Assembly: GCA_012845835.1 (NCBI GenBank)
Contig: JABAKD010000020.1
Span: 16,838,306 to 16,902,305, forward strand
DNA: 64,000 bases
Source of the DNA: Undaria pinnatifida
Lineage: Eukaryota; Sar; Phaeophyceae; Laminariales; Alariaceae
Reading direction: 5' to 3'
Position numbers and translations under genes: made by a program. Below the pieces are notes generated by a model, which was not told where the DNA came from, searched no databases, and saw nothing but the letters and a program-made list of their open reading frames with translations. Of this stretch, positions 24,136 to 32,325 are shown piece by piece (the stretch's first letter is position 1; each line of letters begins with the position of its first letter).

Positions 24136-27100
24136 CCGTCGGCTAGGTGCTCGCAGGCCCAACCGTCCCGATTCTGCAATCCTTCGAATCGTGCGTCGTT
24201 CGTTTTCCCCTAACCCCCCCCACGTCGCCCTTCTCCGTGCCTGCCTCCCTCTCCCCCTCCCGCCCTTCGCCCCCAGGTTCCGATTCCCGTCACATCGGCC
24301 GAACTCCCAACCCGGACCCCGCCTTATCGATATCCGCCGACATCAATGCCAACGGGCCACCGCCACCTTCCCCTCTAGTCCCGATCTACCTTGACTCGCC
24401 TCCCACGGGGGTTGGAGGGGATGCGAAAAAAACATCTAGCGCTTCTTCGGCCGCGGCCGCTATGGAAGCTCTCACCGCTCCCGCTGGTTCTCGACAAAAA
24501 TCGGACGCCTCGGAACGGGGGACCGGGGATAGGTCTCGATCAAGGTCAGGCGCTTCGGCATCATCGGTGGTCGGGGGTGGAGGGGGAGGGGCGGGAGGCG
24601 CGGCGGCGGGGGCAGCAGCAGCAGCCGCCACCGTCGTAGTGGACGCAGCATCCGCCACAAGAAGGTCGCTGAGCTCGACGACATCCGACTCGGTGGGGTC
24701 CGACAGGTCCAGCTCTGCGTCGCCCAGAGGCGCCGACGGCGAGCGTGGAGGGACGGAAGGCGGCGAGGGGGGGGAGGACTCGGGCGCGGACGCAGGTGGA
24801 GGTGGGGCGTGCGGCAGGAAGCAGCACCTCTTCCTGGTGCCCAGCGGCCTGTGCTTGCTCTCCACGCGGCCTGAGACGGGGGCCATGCGGAGGTCCCTCG
24901 CGGCTTACTGGGCGGCCCACGGCGAAGAGATTAGCGGTAGCATGTCGCGCAACGGCAGTGGTGTTGGTGGGGCCATGGCGGGTCGCAGTGGGGGGAGGGA
25001 GAGAGGGGATGAGGGCCCGGGCGTGGTGGCAGGGGAGCCCTGGTCAGGAGTGACCGGTGAGGGGCTCCGGGAAGCTTTGGGACCTTTTGTGGCAGAAAAT
25101 CGGCAAGAGTTTGAGCGGGCTGGGGGGGCTGCGGAGGCGCCAGGGGGGGCGGGGGGGGGGAGCGGGGACGGCGCCGTGGACGGTTGCACCAGAAGATGTG
25201 CCCAGGCCGCTGCCTGCGGTGAGCCCCTTGCACAGCTCCTCCTTGTCCCCTGAAGCAGTAGCAGCGGCTGCCCGAGGAGGCGTGTCGCCGGCGGCGGTGG
25301 CGATGGGAAACGGGGGGGGATCGGGGGTGGAGTGCGATGCTGGACTTGGGTCGAGGATCGACTTCGACCCGTCGATGGTGTTCCGGTGTCTTAGCCCGCG
25401 ACACCTCTGTTTGGTGGTGTCCACCCTGCTGTGCGAGAGAAAGGTGGTGATGGTTTCATCGCGCCTTTCCCTGCTGACCATGGCCGGGGAGCTTTTCCGG
25501 TAAGGGGGGTGGTTCTTGACAGGCGTTTTTTTGGGGGGTGGGAGGGGGGGCATGCTCATTAGTTGCTGACCGTAGTTGTTTGTCCATTGACCACGCATCC
25601 TTTTCGAGACGGAGCACCGTTCCTACTTTTATTAGACACCTCCAACATTTGGGCTATCACTACGTTTGTTCCATAAACTACATCAAATATTTTTTTCCCC
25701 ATGTGAAGGGGGGAGGGCTTACTTGGCCTGTGTGCGGGTGGAGCTACAGGAGGATCGGATCGCCGGGAGGAAGGGGCTTAGTGAGGCGTGCTGGATTCGA
25801 ATTTTTGTGTTTTGTCTCGCATGTGATGTTTTGGTGGGTGTAGGTAAGGCTTAGGACGACCGAACTCGAAGCTGGAATCGCAGCTAGGATCGAAACAGAA
25901 ACAGAAACGGAAATTGAAACCAAAAACGTATGTCGAATTGTCTTCTGTCGCTGTCGCTATCGCTTTCCCTCCACCTTTCTCTGCGCTTCGCCACCCCTCG
26001 CTACCGAAAGGTCGTTGCTGCAACCCCTGTCGTGGAGCCACGTGTACGTGCCCCTGTTGCCCCGGCGGATGGCTGCGGACCTTCTGCAGTGCCCCACCCC
26101 TTTTCTGCTCGGCTTAGACGCCGCCACGGCCAGCGGCTTGGATCTGCCGAAGGACGCTGTTCAGGTGAGGATGGGTCATGGGCTCGGAGACCTCTTGGCG
26201 ACGGGTATGGGGGAAGGACCGAAGCCCTTGTTTGTTAGCGCTGTTCGCGGGCGGGCGTGTGTGTGTGCTCATCGTGTGTAGTGACTGCAAAACACCAGCT
26301 ACATGAGGGCGAAGATGCCCGTGTACTTGTCTTCGTGCAGAAGGACTGCCAAAATCAGATACGGATGGACTTCAGATTTCCAACTCGTAGCTTCAACATT
26401 CCAATCATTAAATGGCCTCCAGCACGCGTACTCTGTAGGAGCTCCGCGAGTATCGTAAGACGCTGACCGTGCCTCTCTCACGCCCCCCCCCCCGAAACTG
26501 CCTGGTTGGTGAAACCCGACGTCCTCCGTCCCGGCATAGTAGGGATGCGGGGGTCTGTGGTCATACGACTACGGCCATGCACAAACTGAGTACCCCCCGC
26601 CCCCCCCCCCGCCTCCCCTTAAAAGTTTTTTCGCGGGTCATGGTCAGGCCAGAAATAATTCAGTATCGCGGATCTAGTCTAGTCGGATCAGGGGGTGCCC
26701 GATTTTTTTCACGGGTCGGGTCAGGCCGACCCGAAGCCAACACGCCCCGCGAGAAGTGATCCGTGAGAGCCCTGCTTTTTTCGCCCCTACCCCATACCCC
26801 CCCCTCCCTTGTTTTCACCCCTGCCCCCGTCCCTACACCCGCCCTTACCCCCCCCCGCCCCCCGCCCGCTCCCATGCCCTCCGCTCGGGCTTTGGCCTCT
26901 GAAGGTTCACATCGACACGGACTACGTTTTGATGCCAAAAGACTTTGTGGGTCTAGCGCCCATGTCCGTCCTCTGCGCTCGCCTGTGCTCCGCGCTGAAC
27001 CCCGGCATTGATGACATGGATTCCCCTCTTGGAGGCGGAGGAGGAGGGGAAGGGGGGGCTTGGCCCCCAGGAATAGCGAACAGGATCCGTCTTCTTTTCA

Positions 27101-27346
27101 GAGAGTTCGTGTCGGAGTTGTTGCAGGTGCGTTTTTCGTGTGCGTTTTTTGTGTGCGTATTTTCGTGGCGGAAAGTGGGGAGGGGGATAGAGAGGCTAAT
27201 TGTACTGTACCGGGTATGTGTTTTTCGTGATGGCAGCACGTGTGTGCACGGTGGCACAGTAATGTGTTGCTGTTGCATGTGTTTCGCATGTTTTGGCAGG
27301 ACGTGTGTGCGACTTGGCACATAGATTCGTTGGAGGGGTGAGCGCC

Positions 27347-27403
<57 letters not shown>

Positions 27404-27898
27404 TCCTCCGGCGGATGAGAAAAATAAGCTTAAACTCACCGCACTTGCACGTAGTTTCATATCCGTCGTGTGTCGATTTAACTCAATTGCATTCGCAACC
27501 CAGCGTTAATAAAATTGTTCTTACAACGGTCAGCTGTGAGTTCTACGAATTAGAGTCGGTACTTATCATTATTTTGCTAAACTGAACAACATGTCCCGCT
27601 GCTGCGCTGTTTTTTTTTTCTTCAGGGAGCCGCGGAGAGCACCTTCGAGATCGGACACGGTCCTACCGCTACGGTGCTTTTGGACGAAAAGCTGTACAAG
27701 CGGGCTAAATCAGCCGCAGCGAAAGCGGCGGACCGTTACTACGGAGGAAGGCGATCCGGACCGGGTGGGAGGGGACGCGGGGTCCGGGGTGGCGATGAAG
27801 GGGGCCCTCTGTACAATAGGCATTGCGTCCCGTTGTTAGAGCAGTTCATAAAGACGCAGATGCTGTCCCACTATTTGTCCGAGGGGGCGTGGGAGTGA
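7547..27898 (+). CDS. PDZ-RGS-RGS-like-DENN multidomain signalling protein (whole gene)
   Basis: At least 16 exons can be chained, with coding about 6.6 kb and roughly 2,200 residues. Exons whose boundaries I could set: 7547-7646, 14759-14916, 15511-15621, 15947-16183, 16940-17496, 17841-17949, 18527-18709, 19036-19492, 19769-20612, about 21140-21400, about 21775-22409, 22792-23924, 24277-25499, 26011-26164, 26905-27126, 27626-27898. Junction phases agree wherever both sides are clear. Domain order is PDZ, RGS, a second RGS-like module, a low-complexity linker, then uDENN, cDENN, dDENN. DENN proteins usually act as Rab exchange factors and RGS domains accelerate G-alpha GTPase, so a membrane-associated trafficking/G-protein role is inferred. 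Frame breaks occur only at G or C runs (near 19365, 20385, 21222, 21850-21895, 25150), which could be sequence errors. The first intron is 7.1 kb. Confidence 0.8.
8601..8962 (+). repeat. 182 bp tandem duplication in intron 1
   Basis: Two adjacent units start at GGTGTTGC (8601 and 8783) and share GACAGGCGTGTTGTGGGGCG and CTGCTCCCAAAGTAGCAC. They are about 93% alike by eye. Confidence 0.9.
10611..10775 (+). mobile_element. MITE-like element, copy A
   Basis: A short element has ends resembling CAGTAG-GGTCCCTCTATAGTGCCGG and its complement (TATGGAGGAACCACTACTGTA), with internal CAACCGGCACT. Four related copies are in the window (10.6, 13.4, 27.9, 39.3 kb). Terminal inverted symmetry without an ORF suggests a non-autonomous DNA transposon. 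Confidence 0.6.
11225..11330 (+). repeat. 3' end fragment of repeat family X
   Basis: GGCAAAGATGAGTTTGGACG and AATCTTCGATCTCACAGCTG match the ends of the copies at 1.9 kb and 48.9 kb. Confidence 0.7.
12295..12590 (+). repeat. Degenerate short tandem repeats in intron 1
   Basis: Irregular units resembling GGCTTTTCGACTTGAAAGG recur about ten times. A similar GTCGAAAAxGGCC-type vocabulary occurs at 58680-58860. Confidence 0.55.
13375..13560 (+). mobile_element. MITE-like element, copy B
   Basis: It contains CAGTCCCTCTACAGTGCCGG, CGCTATAGTGCCTGTGAAAT and a terminal GATAGAGGGACCACTACTAC. Family as for copy A, in the opposite internal orientation. Confidence 0.6.
15947..17949 (+). CDS. RGS domain exons (three)
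   Basis: The exons are 15947-16183, 16940-17496 and 17841-17949. The N-terminal half has YLLNYMLEIRR, EARLMFWLEVQVLFE and SKVYDKFF, matching the RGS pattern of a short helix, a FWLxxxxF helix and a xxIYxxF helix. The C-terminal half has FRASQERVEHTLTAESFYRF then KTSPWM, matching the xxFxxAQxxxxxxLxxDSYxRFLxS ending. Between the halves lies an insert of about 130 residues rich in Ala, Pro, Glu and Gly, so this RGS is split by a low-complexity loop. The codon across 17496/17841 (AG+G) restores Arg in SFYRF, confirming the junction. Confidence 0.65.
16613..16713 (+). repeat. (GGGGT)n minisatellite, intronic
   Basis: About 18 GGGGT/AGGGT units lie in the intron between RGS exons 16183 and 16940. 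The unit is not the canonical TTAGGG telomere unit. Confidence 0.95.
17515..17790 (+). repeat. Intronic TGCTG-rich minisatellite
   Basis: Degenerate TGCTGTGCTGTGC units fill most of the intron between the two last RGS exons. They create Cys/Leu-rich frames on plus and Ala/Gln/His-rich frames on minus that are not genes. Confidence 0.85.
18527..19850 (+). CDS. Second RGS-like module (three exons)
   Basis: Exon 18527-18709 encodes MIIGQMPGWLQVWKEIELAV, resembling the RGS xxFW helix. Exon 19036-19492 encodes a Ser/Asn/Gly stretch, then AVAILASAVYLWDFFVATD and later GKALIDVQRQVLRK. Exon 19769 onward opens LCASVYPDFQASSSYEHL, which fits the RGS terminal helices (xxAQxxVxxxLxxxVYPxFxxSxxYxxL). All junctions are in phase 0. 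The 19036 exon changes frame within a G run near 19350-19390, and every GT nearby has the wrong phase for an intron, so a homopolymer length error is likely. The RGS assignment is weaker than for the first module. Confidence 0.5.
19769..21400 (+). CDS. Low-complexity linker exons
   Basis: After the RGS-like end the frame encodes a disordered Pro/Thr/Gly/Ser/Glu-rich linker through about 20380, with patches such as GKPRSPFSFLGGGSPA. Downstream, the acidic frame with RTAVIYFEAPTPV and EAFEEWERDGFEF looks coding and ends at a GTGAGG donor after 20612, but it is out of frame with the 5' part by one base across a G run at 20379-20391. A further exon begins at 21140 after a CCAG acceptor; its coding-like part (SGEWELTSPPEVSGARYIS) again changes frame at a C run near 21220. 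The 3' limit of that exon (about 21390-21420) could not be fixed. Confidence 0.45.
20938..21022 (+). repeat. (CCCCT)n intronic minisatellite
   Basis: A run of CCTCC/CCCCT units lies in the pyrimidine tract upstream of the 21140 acceptor. Long minus-strand Gly/Arg frames across it are artefacts. Confidence 0.9.
21775..22409 (+). CDS. uDENN exon
   Basis: The 3' part encodes DSLQTDEVVSLALGSVPGFE, GLEPFFSPSLPADG, PCLCSPCG and finally RLFTFAAPGRNGAGTFYGAC. These match uDENN elements: a Pro-rich strand, a xxFCFPxG strand, and the Fxx-FVLTxxxGxRxYGxCL hairpin. The exon ends at AG|GTAAGG, and the split codon is completed by the G opening the next exon at 22792 (RVVPQWIGD). The acceptor is probably at 21774 (TTTGCGCAG), where the frame with HHDEAREVAQKHLARRLL looks coding, but C runs at 21850-21895 separate it from the uDENN frame. 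The 5' boundary is therefore uncertain. Confidence 0.6.
22792..25499 (+). CDS. Acidic/Ala-rich linker and start of cDENN (two exons)
   Basis: Exon 22792-23924 runs open for 377 codons: an Ala/Gly/Glu-rich disordered stretch containing two short related segments, LKLTKSMGMFSKPSSGSS and TRFKIGMGMFSSVRSSSS. It ends G|GTGAGA, and exon 24277 begins with two bases restoring Gly (GSDSRHIG). Exon 24277-25499 continues with Ser/Ala-rich sequence, then KQHLFLVPSGLCLLSTRP, which resembles the start of a cDENN. It ends LSPRHLCLVVSTLLCERKVV and MVSSRLSLLTMAGELF, the classic cDENN strand and helix. A one-base frame change occurs in G runs near 25140-25165. Confidence 0.7.
23950..24135 (+). repeat. Intronic TTG/CTG trinucleotide array
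   Basis: A TTG core (about 23985-24070) grades into TGC units. It lies wholly inside the intron 23925-24276 and opens Leu, Cys and Asn homopolymer frames that are not coding. Confidence 0.9.
26011..26164 (+). CDS. cDENN C-terminal exon
   Basis: The exon encodes SLLQPLSWSHVYVPLLPRRM, then ADLLQCPTPFLLGLDAAT. This is the hallmark DENN core (LLxPxxWxHxYxPxLPxxLxxxLxxPxPFxxG). The first G completes the Arg codon opened by CG at 25498-25499, giving ELFRSLL with no gap in the family pattern. It ends at CAG|GTGAGG in phase 0. Confidence 0.85.
26905..27898 (+). CDS. dDENN exons and stop codon
   Basis: Exon 26905-27126 encodes VHIDTDYVLMPKDF, a Gly-rich loop and IRLLFREFVSELLQ. Exon 27626-27898 begins GAAESTFEIG, continues through a basic Gly/Arg loop and ends HCVPLLEQFIKTQMLSHYL, then a stop at 27896. 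FxxxxLxxFxxTQxFxxY is typical of the dDENN end. Both junctions are phase 0. The intervening intron carries a TTTA array at 27349-27402. Confidence 0.75.
27349..27402 (+). repeat. (TTTA)n array in last intron
   Basis: About 13 perfect ATTT units lie between the two dDENN exons. Confidence 0.95.
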
Positions 27899-27909
27899 TG
27901 ACCTCTTGC

Positions 27910-28064
27910 TGCAGTAGTGTGTCCCAGCCAGAAACACCGCACTGTAGCGGCAACCGGCACTACTCCGCACGCTGCCACTACTGGATGTTCCCATGTGTGC
28001 CATGCGATTTCAAAGGCACTGTAGCGGGCAACCAGTACTATAGAGGGACCTCGGCTGTATTGCC
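27910..28064 (+). mobile_element. MITE-like element, copy C, just after the DENN stop codon
   Basis: It opens GCAGTAGTGTGTCCC 12 bases after the stop and ends TATAGAGGGACC-TCGGCTGTA. It shares CAACCGGCACTACTCCGCA with copy D. If the transcript extends normally, the element forms the start of the 3' UTR. Confidence 0.6.
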
Positions 28065-29307
28065 ACAATTGTCCCACTCTAGTCTAAGTAGTTTGTCCCT
28101 ATGCAGTTCTCAAAGGGTTAGCTTCCTGTGGTGCAGTGATGATACGCGCTGCGTGTGATAATGGGCTTAATTTGCTACAGACGTAGGTCCGAAGGAAAGT
28201 GGGAATGAGTTGTTTTGGTATACAAATACACACCGGGGGTGGTAGGGGCTTTAGTTTTGGTGGGGAGGGAGTGTGCCGTGTTTTTTGTTGCATGGTGCGT
28301 TGGTTGGTTGCTTTGATTTCGTTGGTTGGTTGGATGGTTTGGTTGGGTGATTGGTTTGTTGGTTATCTCGTTGATAGGTTGGTTGGTTTTGGTTTTAACA
28401 GAGAGCGCTTGTGGCTAGACAGACGACTTAAGTATGTGTATTGCATAATAGTGGAACGGTGTATTTCGTAAGAACAGTGGAGCGGTTGATGGGTGTCACA
28501 TATTAGTAGTGGGGCGGGTGGTGCCGGGAAAATAAACAAGAAAGCCCTTGGACTTGAGATGTCCGATGTGTTTTGCTTTTTTTGTAAGGGTTTCCAGGTG
28601 TATGGTATTGGCGCTGCCACGGTGCGTTCGAGCGCTTCTCGTCGGCGGCGCCAAAGAGCACCCGCACGTCGCACGTCGCCTTCATTTTTGCGGTCAGCAA
28701 GGGCGTCTTTAGCCGCGGGTCTATGTAGCATACTGCCATGTCTCGTGTTTTTGGCGTTTTCTGTCCCGTGTTTGGCTTTGTTTTTTTTGTTTGCATCTTT
28801 TTTTTCTCGCTTTTTTTGTCGCCGTTTTGTGGGTGGCGCACGCGGCACTGTCGTTTCTTCGTTTCTTTCGAGGTGGCGTAAATCCTGGCTCCCTTAAAAG
28901 TATTGAGCAGATTATAGATTTTGAGGTCCGGGTGCTTGAAACTGCTGTCGTTTCGTATGTTGTACGCGGGTATGGTGGGTGGGTGGATGATCACGTGAGG
29001 TTTTGAAAACGGTGCATGTCTGGGTGATGCGGTGAGTTCATGTGTTTTTGAAAAGTTACATATATATCTAGGTGGTGCGGTGAGTTCACGTGGAATTTGG
29101 AAGCCGAAAATAGTTTGCGGTTGCGTGTTGCGTACGTAAGGGTGTGCCGCGTCAGGTGTTTGCCGTTAGACACGCTGTTGGTTTCGCCCAGGGTCGGATT
29201 TTGCTTGCGCCTTGCGTGCTTCGATGACGGCTTTCTTTTTTTTTAGTTTTGAAGGAGTTGTGCTGCAGGTGGTGGGGTTCATTATTTAGTTTATGCTCGG
29301 GCAAACA

Positions 29308-29632
29308 CGGACGTTTCGTGCGGCGTTTCGTGTGGCGTTTCGTACGTATGGCGTTTCGTATGGTATTCCGTATAGTACAGGACACGTAAGAAAACGAGCA
29401 ATATAAGAAAGGCAGGCTGAGGTTGACGAGGTAATAAGAAATTCGAGACTCGTTATTCGTGTAGATCGCACGATCTCCCATACCAGGTATAGGAAACCCA
29501 GACAGGTTCAGTATTGCTGTTTTTTTAGTCGCAGTATAGATGTCCGGCACAGTATGGCGTTTCGTTTGACATCACGTTTCGTATGATCTTACGACGTTTC
29601 GTATGATCTTACGACGTTTCGTATGACGTGAC
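29308..29632 (+). repeat. GTTTCGTATG-type repeat cluster
   Basis: GGCGTTTCGTGTG-like units occur four times at 29308-29365, and a 20 bp unit (GTTTCGTATGATCTTACGAC) repeats at 29560-29630. Confidence 0.75.
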
Positions 29633-30536
29633 GCTCGTTCATCTAGCCAACGCGGTTTGGTTTTTAGGACACTGCCCACGACTGCACGGGAGCAGCTTTG
29701 CGGCGTGTCTACTAGTCGGGGGCAGGGGGCAGAGGGCAGGGAAGGGATATAAGATGGAAGGGGTATAGTTGCTGCAGACGGCATGTCCACTGATCGAGAG
29801 CAGGGGCCCGGGGGGGGGGAGGGGGGGGCGGTAGTTGCTACAGTCGGTTTTAACCTGCTGTCACGGGGTGTGTAAGCGTTCGTTGCCGGGCGGCTGCTAC
29901 TATTAGTAATACAGGCATCCATCTGCCGGACATCCCATGCTTTTGTCTCAACCCGTCTTGTTTTTTTCGTGGTGTGAGGATGAGACTGGAAGTACCCACC
30001 CCGCCCCCCCATCGACGCAACCTCAATCCTTTAGAAGGCTTAATCCCTTCATAACTGCGAAAGTACCTTACCCTGGATCCAAGTCATCGTCCTCGGTGCT
30101 AATGTGGGCGCAGTTGTTCTACGGGGGTTAGCAAGCGTTTGATCGCCTTTGACGTAGGGCGGCCTGGCGAGGGTGGTGCGGAGACATCAGTGAACTCCGG
30201 AACATGGTGTCCGCCCGGTTACGACTCCACGATAGACGTCGTTTTTGTTTTGTTGTTTTTGTCTTTTGTAGATGCACCACGTAAGTTTTTCACAGCGTAT
30301 TGAGAGGGGTCGGAGGGGGGGGTGTACTCAATTGTCATGCATGGCCGTCGGGGGGGGGGGGGAGGCCTGAGGGCTCCGGCACGTTTTGATCTAGTGAGGT
30401 GGCGGAGCTCTTTCTTATCTATTCGTTCTTGTTTTTCGTTCATTTTTGCTGTTTGATTCCAAGCTTTGTGCTTGTGAGTCGCTACCTAAATTTCACGCGT
30501 GACGATGTGCCACCATGAACTAGTAATTAGCTGGTA

Positions 30537-30715
30537 AGTTCTCTGCACAGGATGACACAGCGTCCACGGTGTACTGGTGCTCTTCTGCTGTGGCTCTTGC
30601 TTTCTTGGCGGCTTGTGTTCTCTGCACAGGATGATTTTTTCTATAGCGTCCAAGGTGTACTGGTGCTCTACTTGCTTTGGTTCTTCCTTTCTTCGCAGTT
30701 CTTGCTCGACTGAGC
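30537..30715 (+). repeat. About 95 bp tandem duplication
   Basis: TTCTCTGCACAGGATGA, AGCGTCCA and GGTGTACTGGTGCTCT appear in the same order twice (30538 and 30610 onward). Confidence 0.8.
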
Positions 30716-32009
30716 CCCCCAAGCGCTGCTTGCTAGTGTGTTTTGCCAAGGCGGGATTGAAGGTGGAGCCCCCGAGTTGTGGACATGCGGGGTCTGGAAA
30801 ACTGCCGCCCGGCTTTTTACGCTCTCGACGATCGATAAATTACTTCTTGTTTGTGTCGGCTATAATAACTGTTAGCGTTGCTGCTGCTCCTGCTCTCGGC
30901 TGTACAATGGATTATCTCGCATCACGTAGCCGCAACAAGTTGGTGTCGCATTTGTTGCTGCTGTATCTGGTCTACGCTATTTAACCCCTTTAGGGCTGCT
31001 CCCCCGTCTTTAAGGACAACCTACTTGGAATTTGCATGCGGTATTTTTGTGCCGTGCGCAAAAAACGGGTTAACTCGTATCACGTTTTTGCCGCACACGT
31101 AGCAACAGTAATAGCGGATAGGTGTGGGTCGTTGTGTAAGTGGATCAAGAGCAAGGCGCACCCAGTCTGCAACCCAACATTCTACCCAAGATAGATTAGT
31201 TCGCCGTTGTTTTCGCGACATGTTTACGTTTTTTTCGCGAGACGTTTGCAGCCCGCTGTTGGCAGTCCGCCGCTGTTATGGTGTGCTCATTTGCCGCCGG
31301 AAATGCGCCCGCGAGCGCGTGCAGAAGGAGCACTTCGCTTGGTGTTTGGAGCGCGAGGGTTAAATGGGAACATAGCGTTCTGATTACTGTCTTGAACACG
31401 AAACCTAATGCAATGCAGCGCCAATGAAATGCGTTGGCGTACTGTTCCTCAGTGTGTTTGTTATTGGTTTGCATGGAGACCCCAGCTTGCACTGGGGATT
31501 CCATCCTACTCTCGGAGCTTTGGGTGTGGCAAAGCGGCGAAAAGCGACGATTGCAGCATTGACACCACGGAGCAGGCTCCCTCGTTTTAGTCAGAGGCAA
31601 TTGTTTGCCCATTAACATTGCTGGAAAACATTGGAGCTGTACAACACGCTCGCAGCATTAAACTATTTTAATGTCATATCATACCCTGCAGATCGCTGTT
31701 CCTAGAGAATTGGTGGGATCGCGTTCTCCATAATTATGTCGTTACACTGGATCCCTAAGGATTCATGCTAATATTGCGGTCTCGGCCCTCACTGTTTCTG
31801 TTCGTTCTCATCTTCGTACAGATGTTACAACTTTATTTACACCGTGACAAATCCTTCTTTTTTGTTCGATTACAGAGAACTTCAAGCCGGAGAAAGGTCT
31901 CTTCCAAACCGATATTCCAAACCTGTGCTCCCACGTACGTTCGATCGCGCCCGCTTCAGTTCATTTTGTAGAGGAACCCTCCTGAGTTTTTTTAACCGGG
32001 ATTCTCGGT

Positions 32010-32325
32010 TCAGGTCCCCGTGCGATGTAAACATCCACTCTGTTGGTCATATTTCATCGCCTTGCTGACCCTCACCAAGTTTCAGCTCCTTTAGCAGGCC
32101 ACCCTGCGACGCAAACATCCACTTCATTTATCACCTTTCATCGCCTTACTGACCGTCACAAAGTTTCACGCCGACGCAAACATCGACTCTATTGGCCATA
32201 GCTCGCACCTTATTGACCCTCACGAAGTTTCAGCTCATTTGGCAGGCCACATTGTGACGCAAACCTCAACCTCATTGGCCACATTTTACCACCTTGCTGC
32301 CCCTCACGACGTTTCAGCTCCTTTA
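32010..32325 (+). repeat. Tandem array, unit about 85 bp
   Basis: Nearly four units share GACGCAAACATCCACT, CTGACCCTCAC and GTTTCAGCTCCTTTAGC in order. No open frame spans them. Confidence 0.8.
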
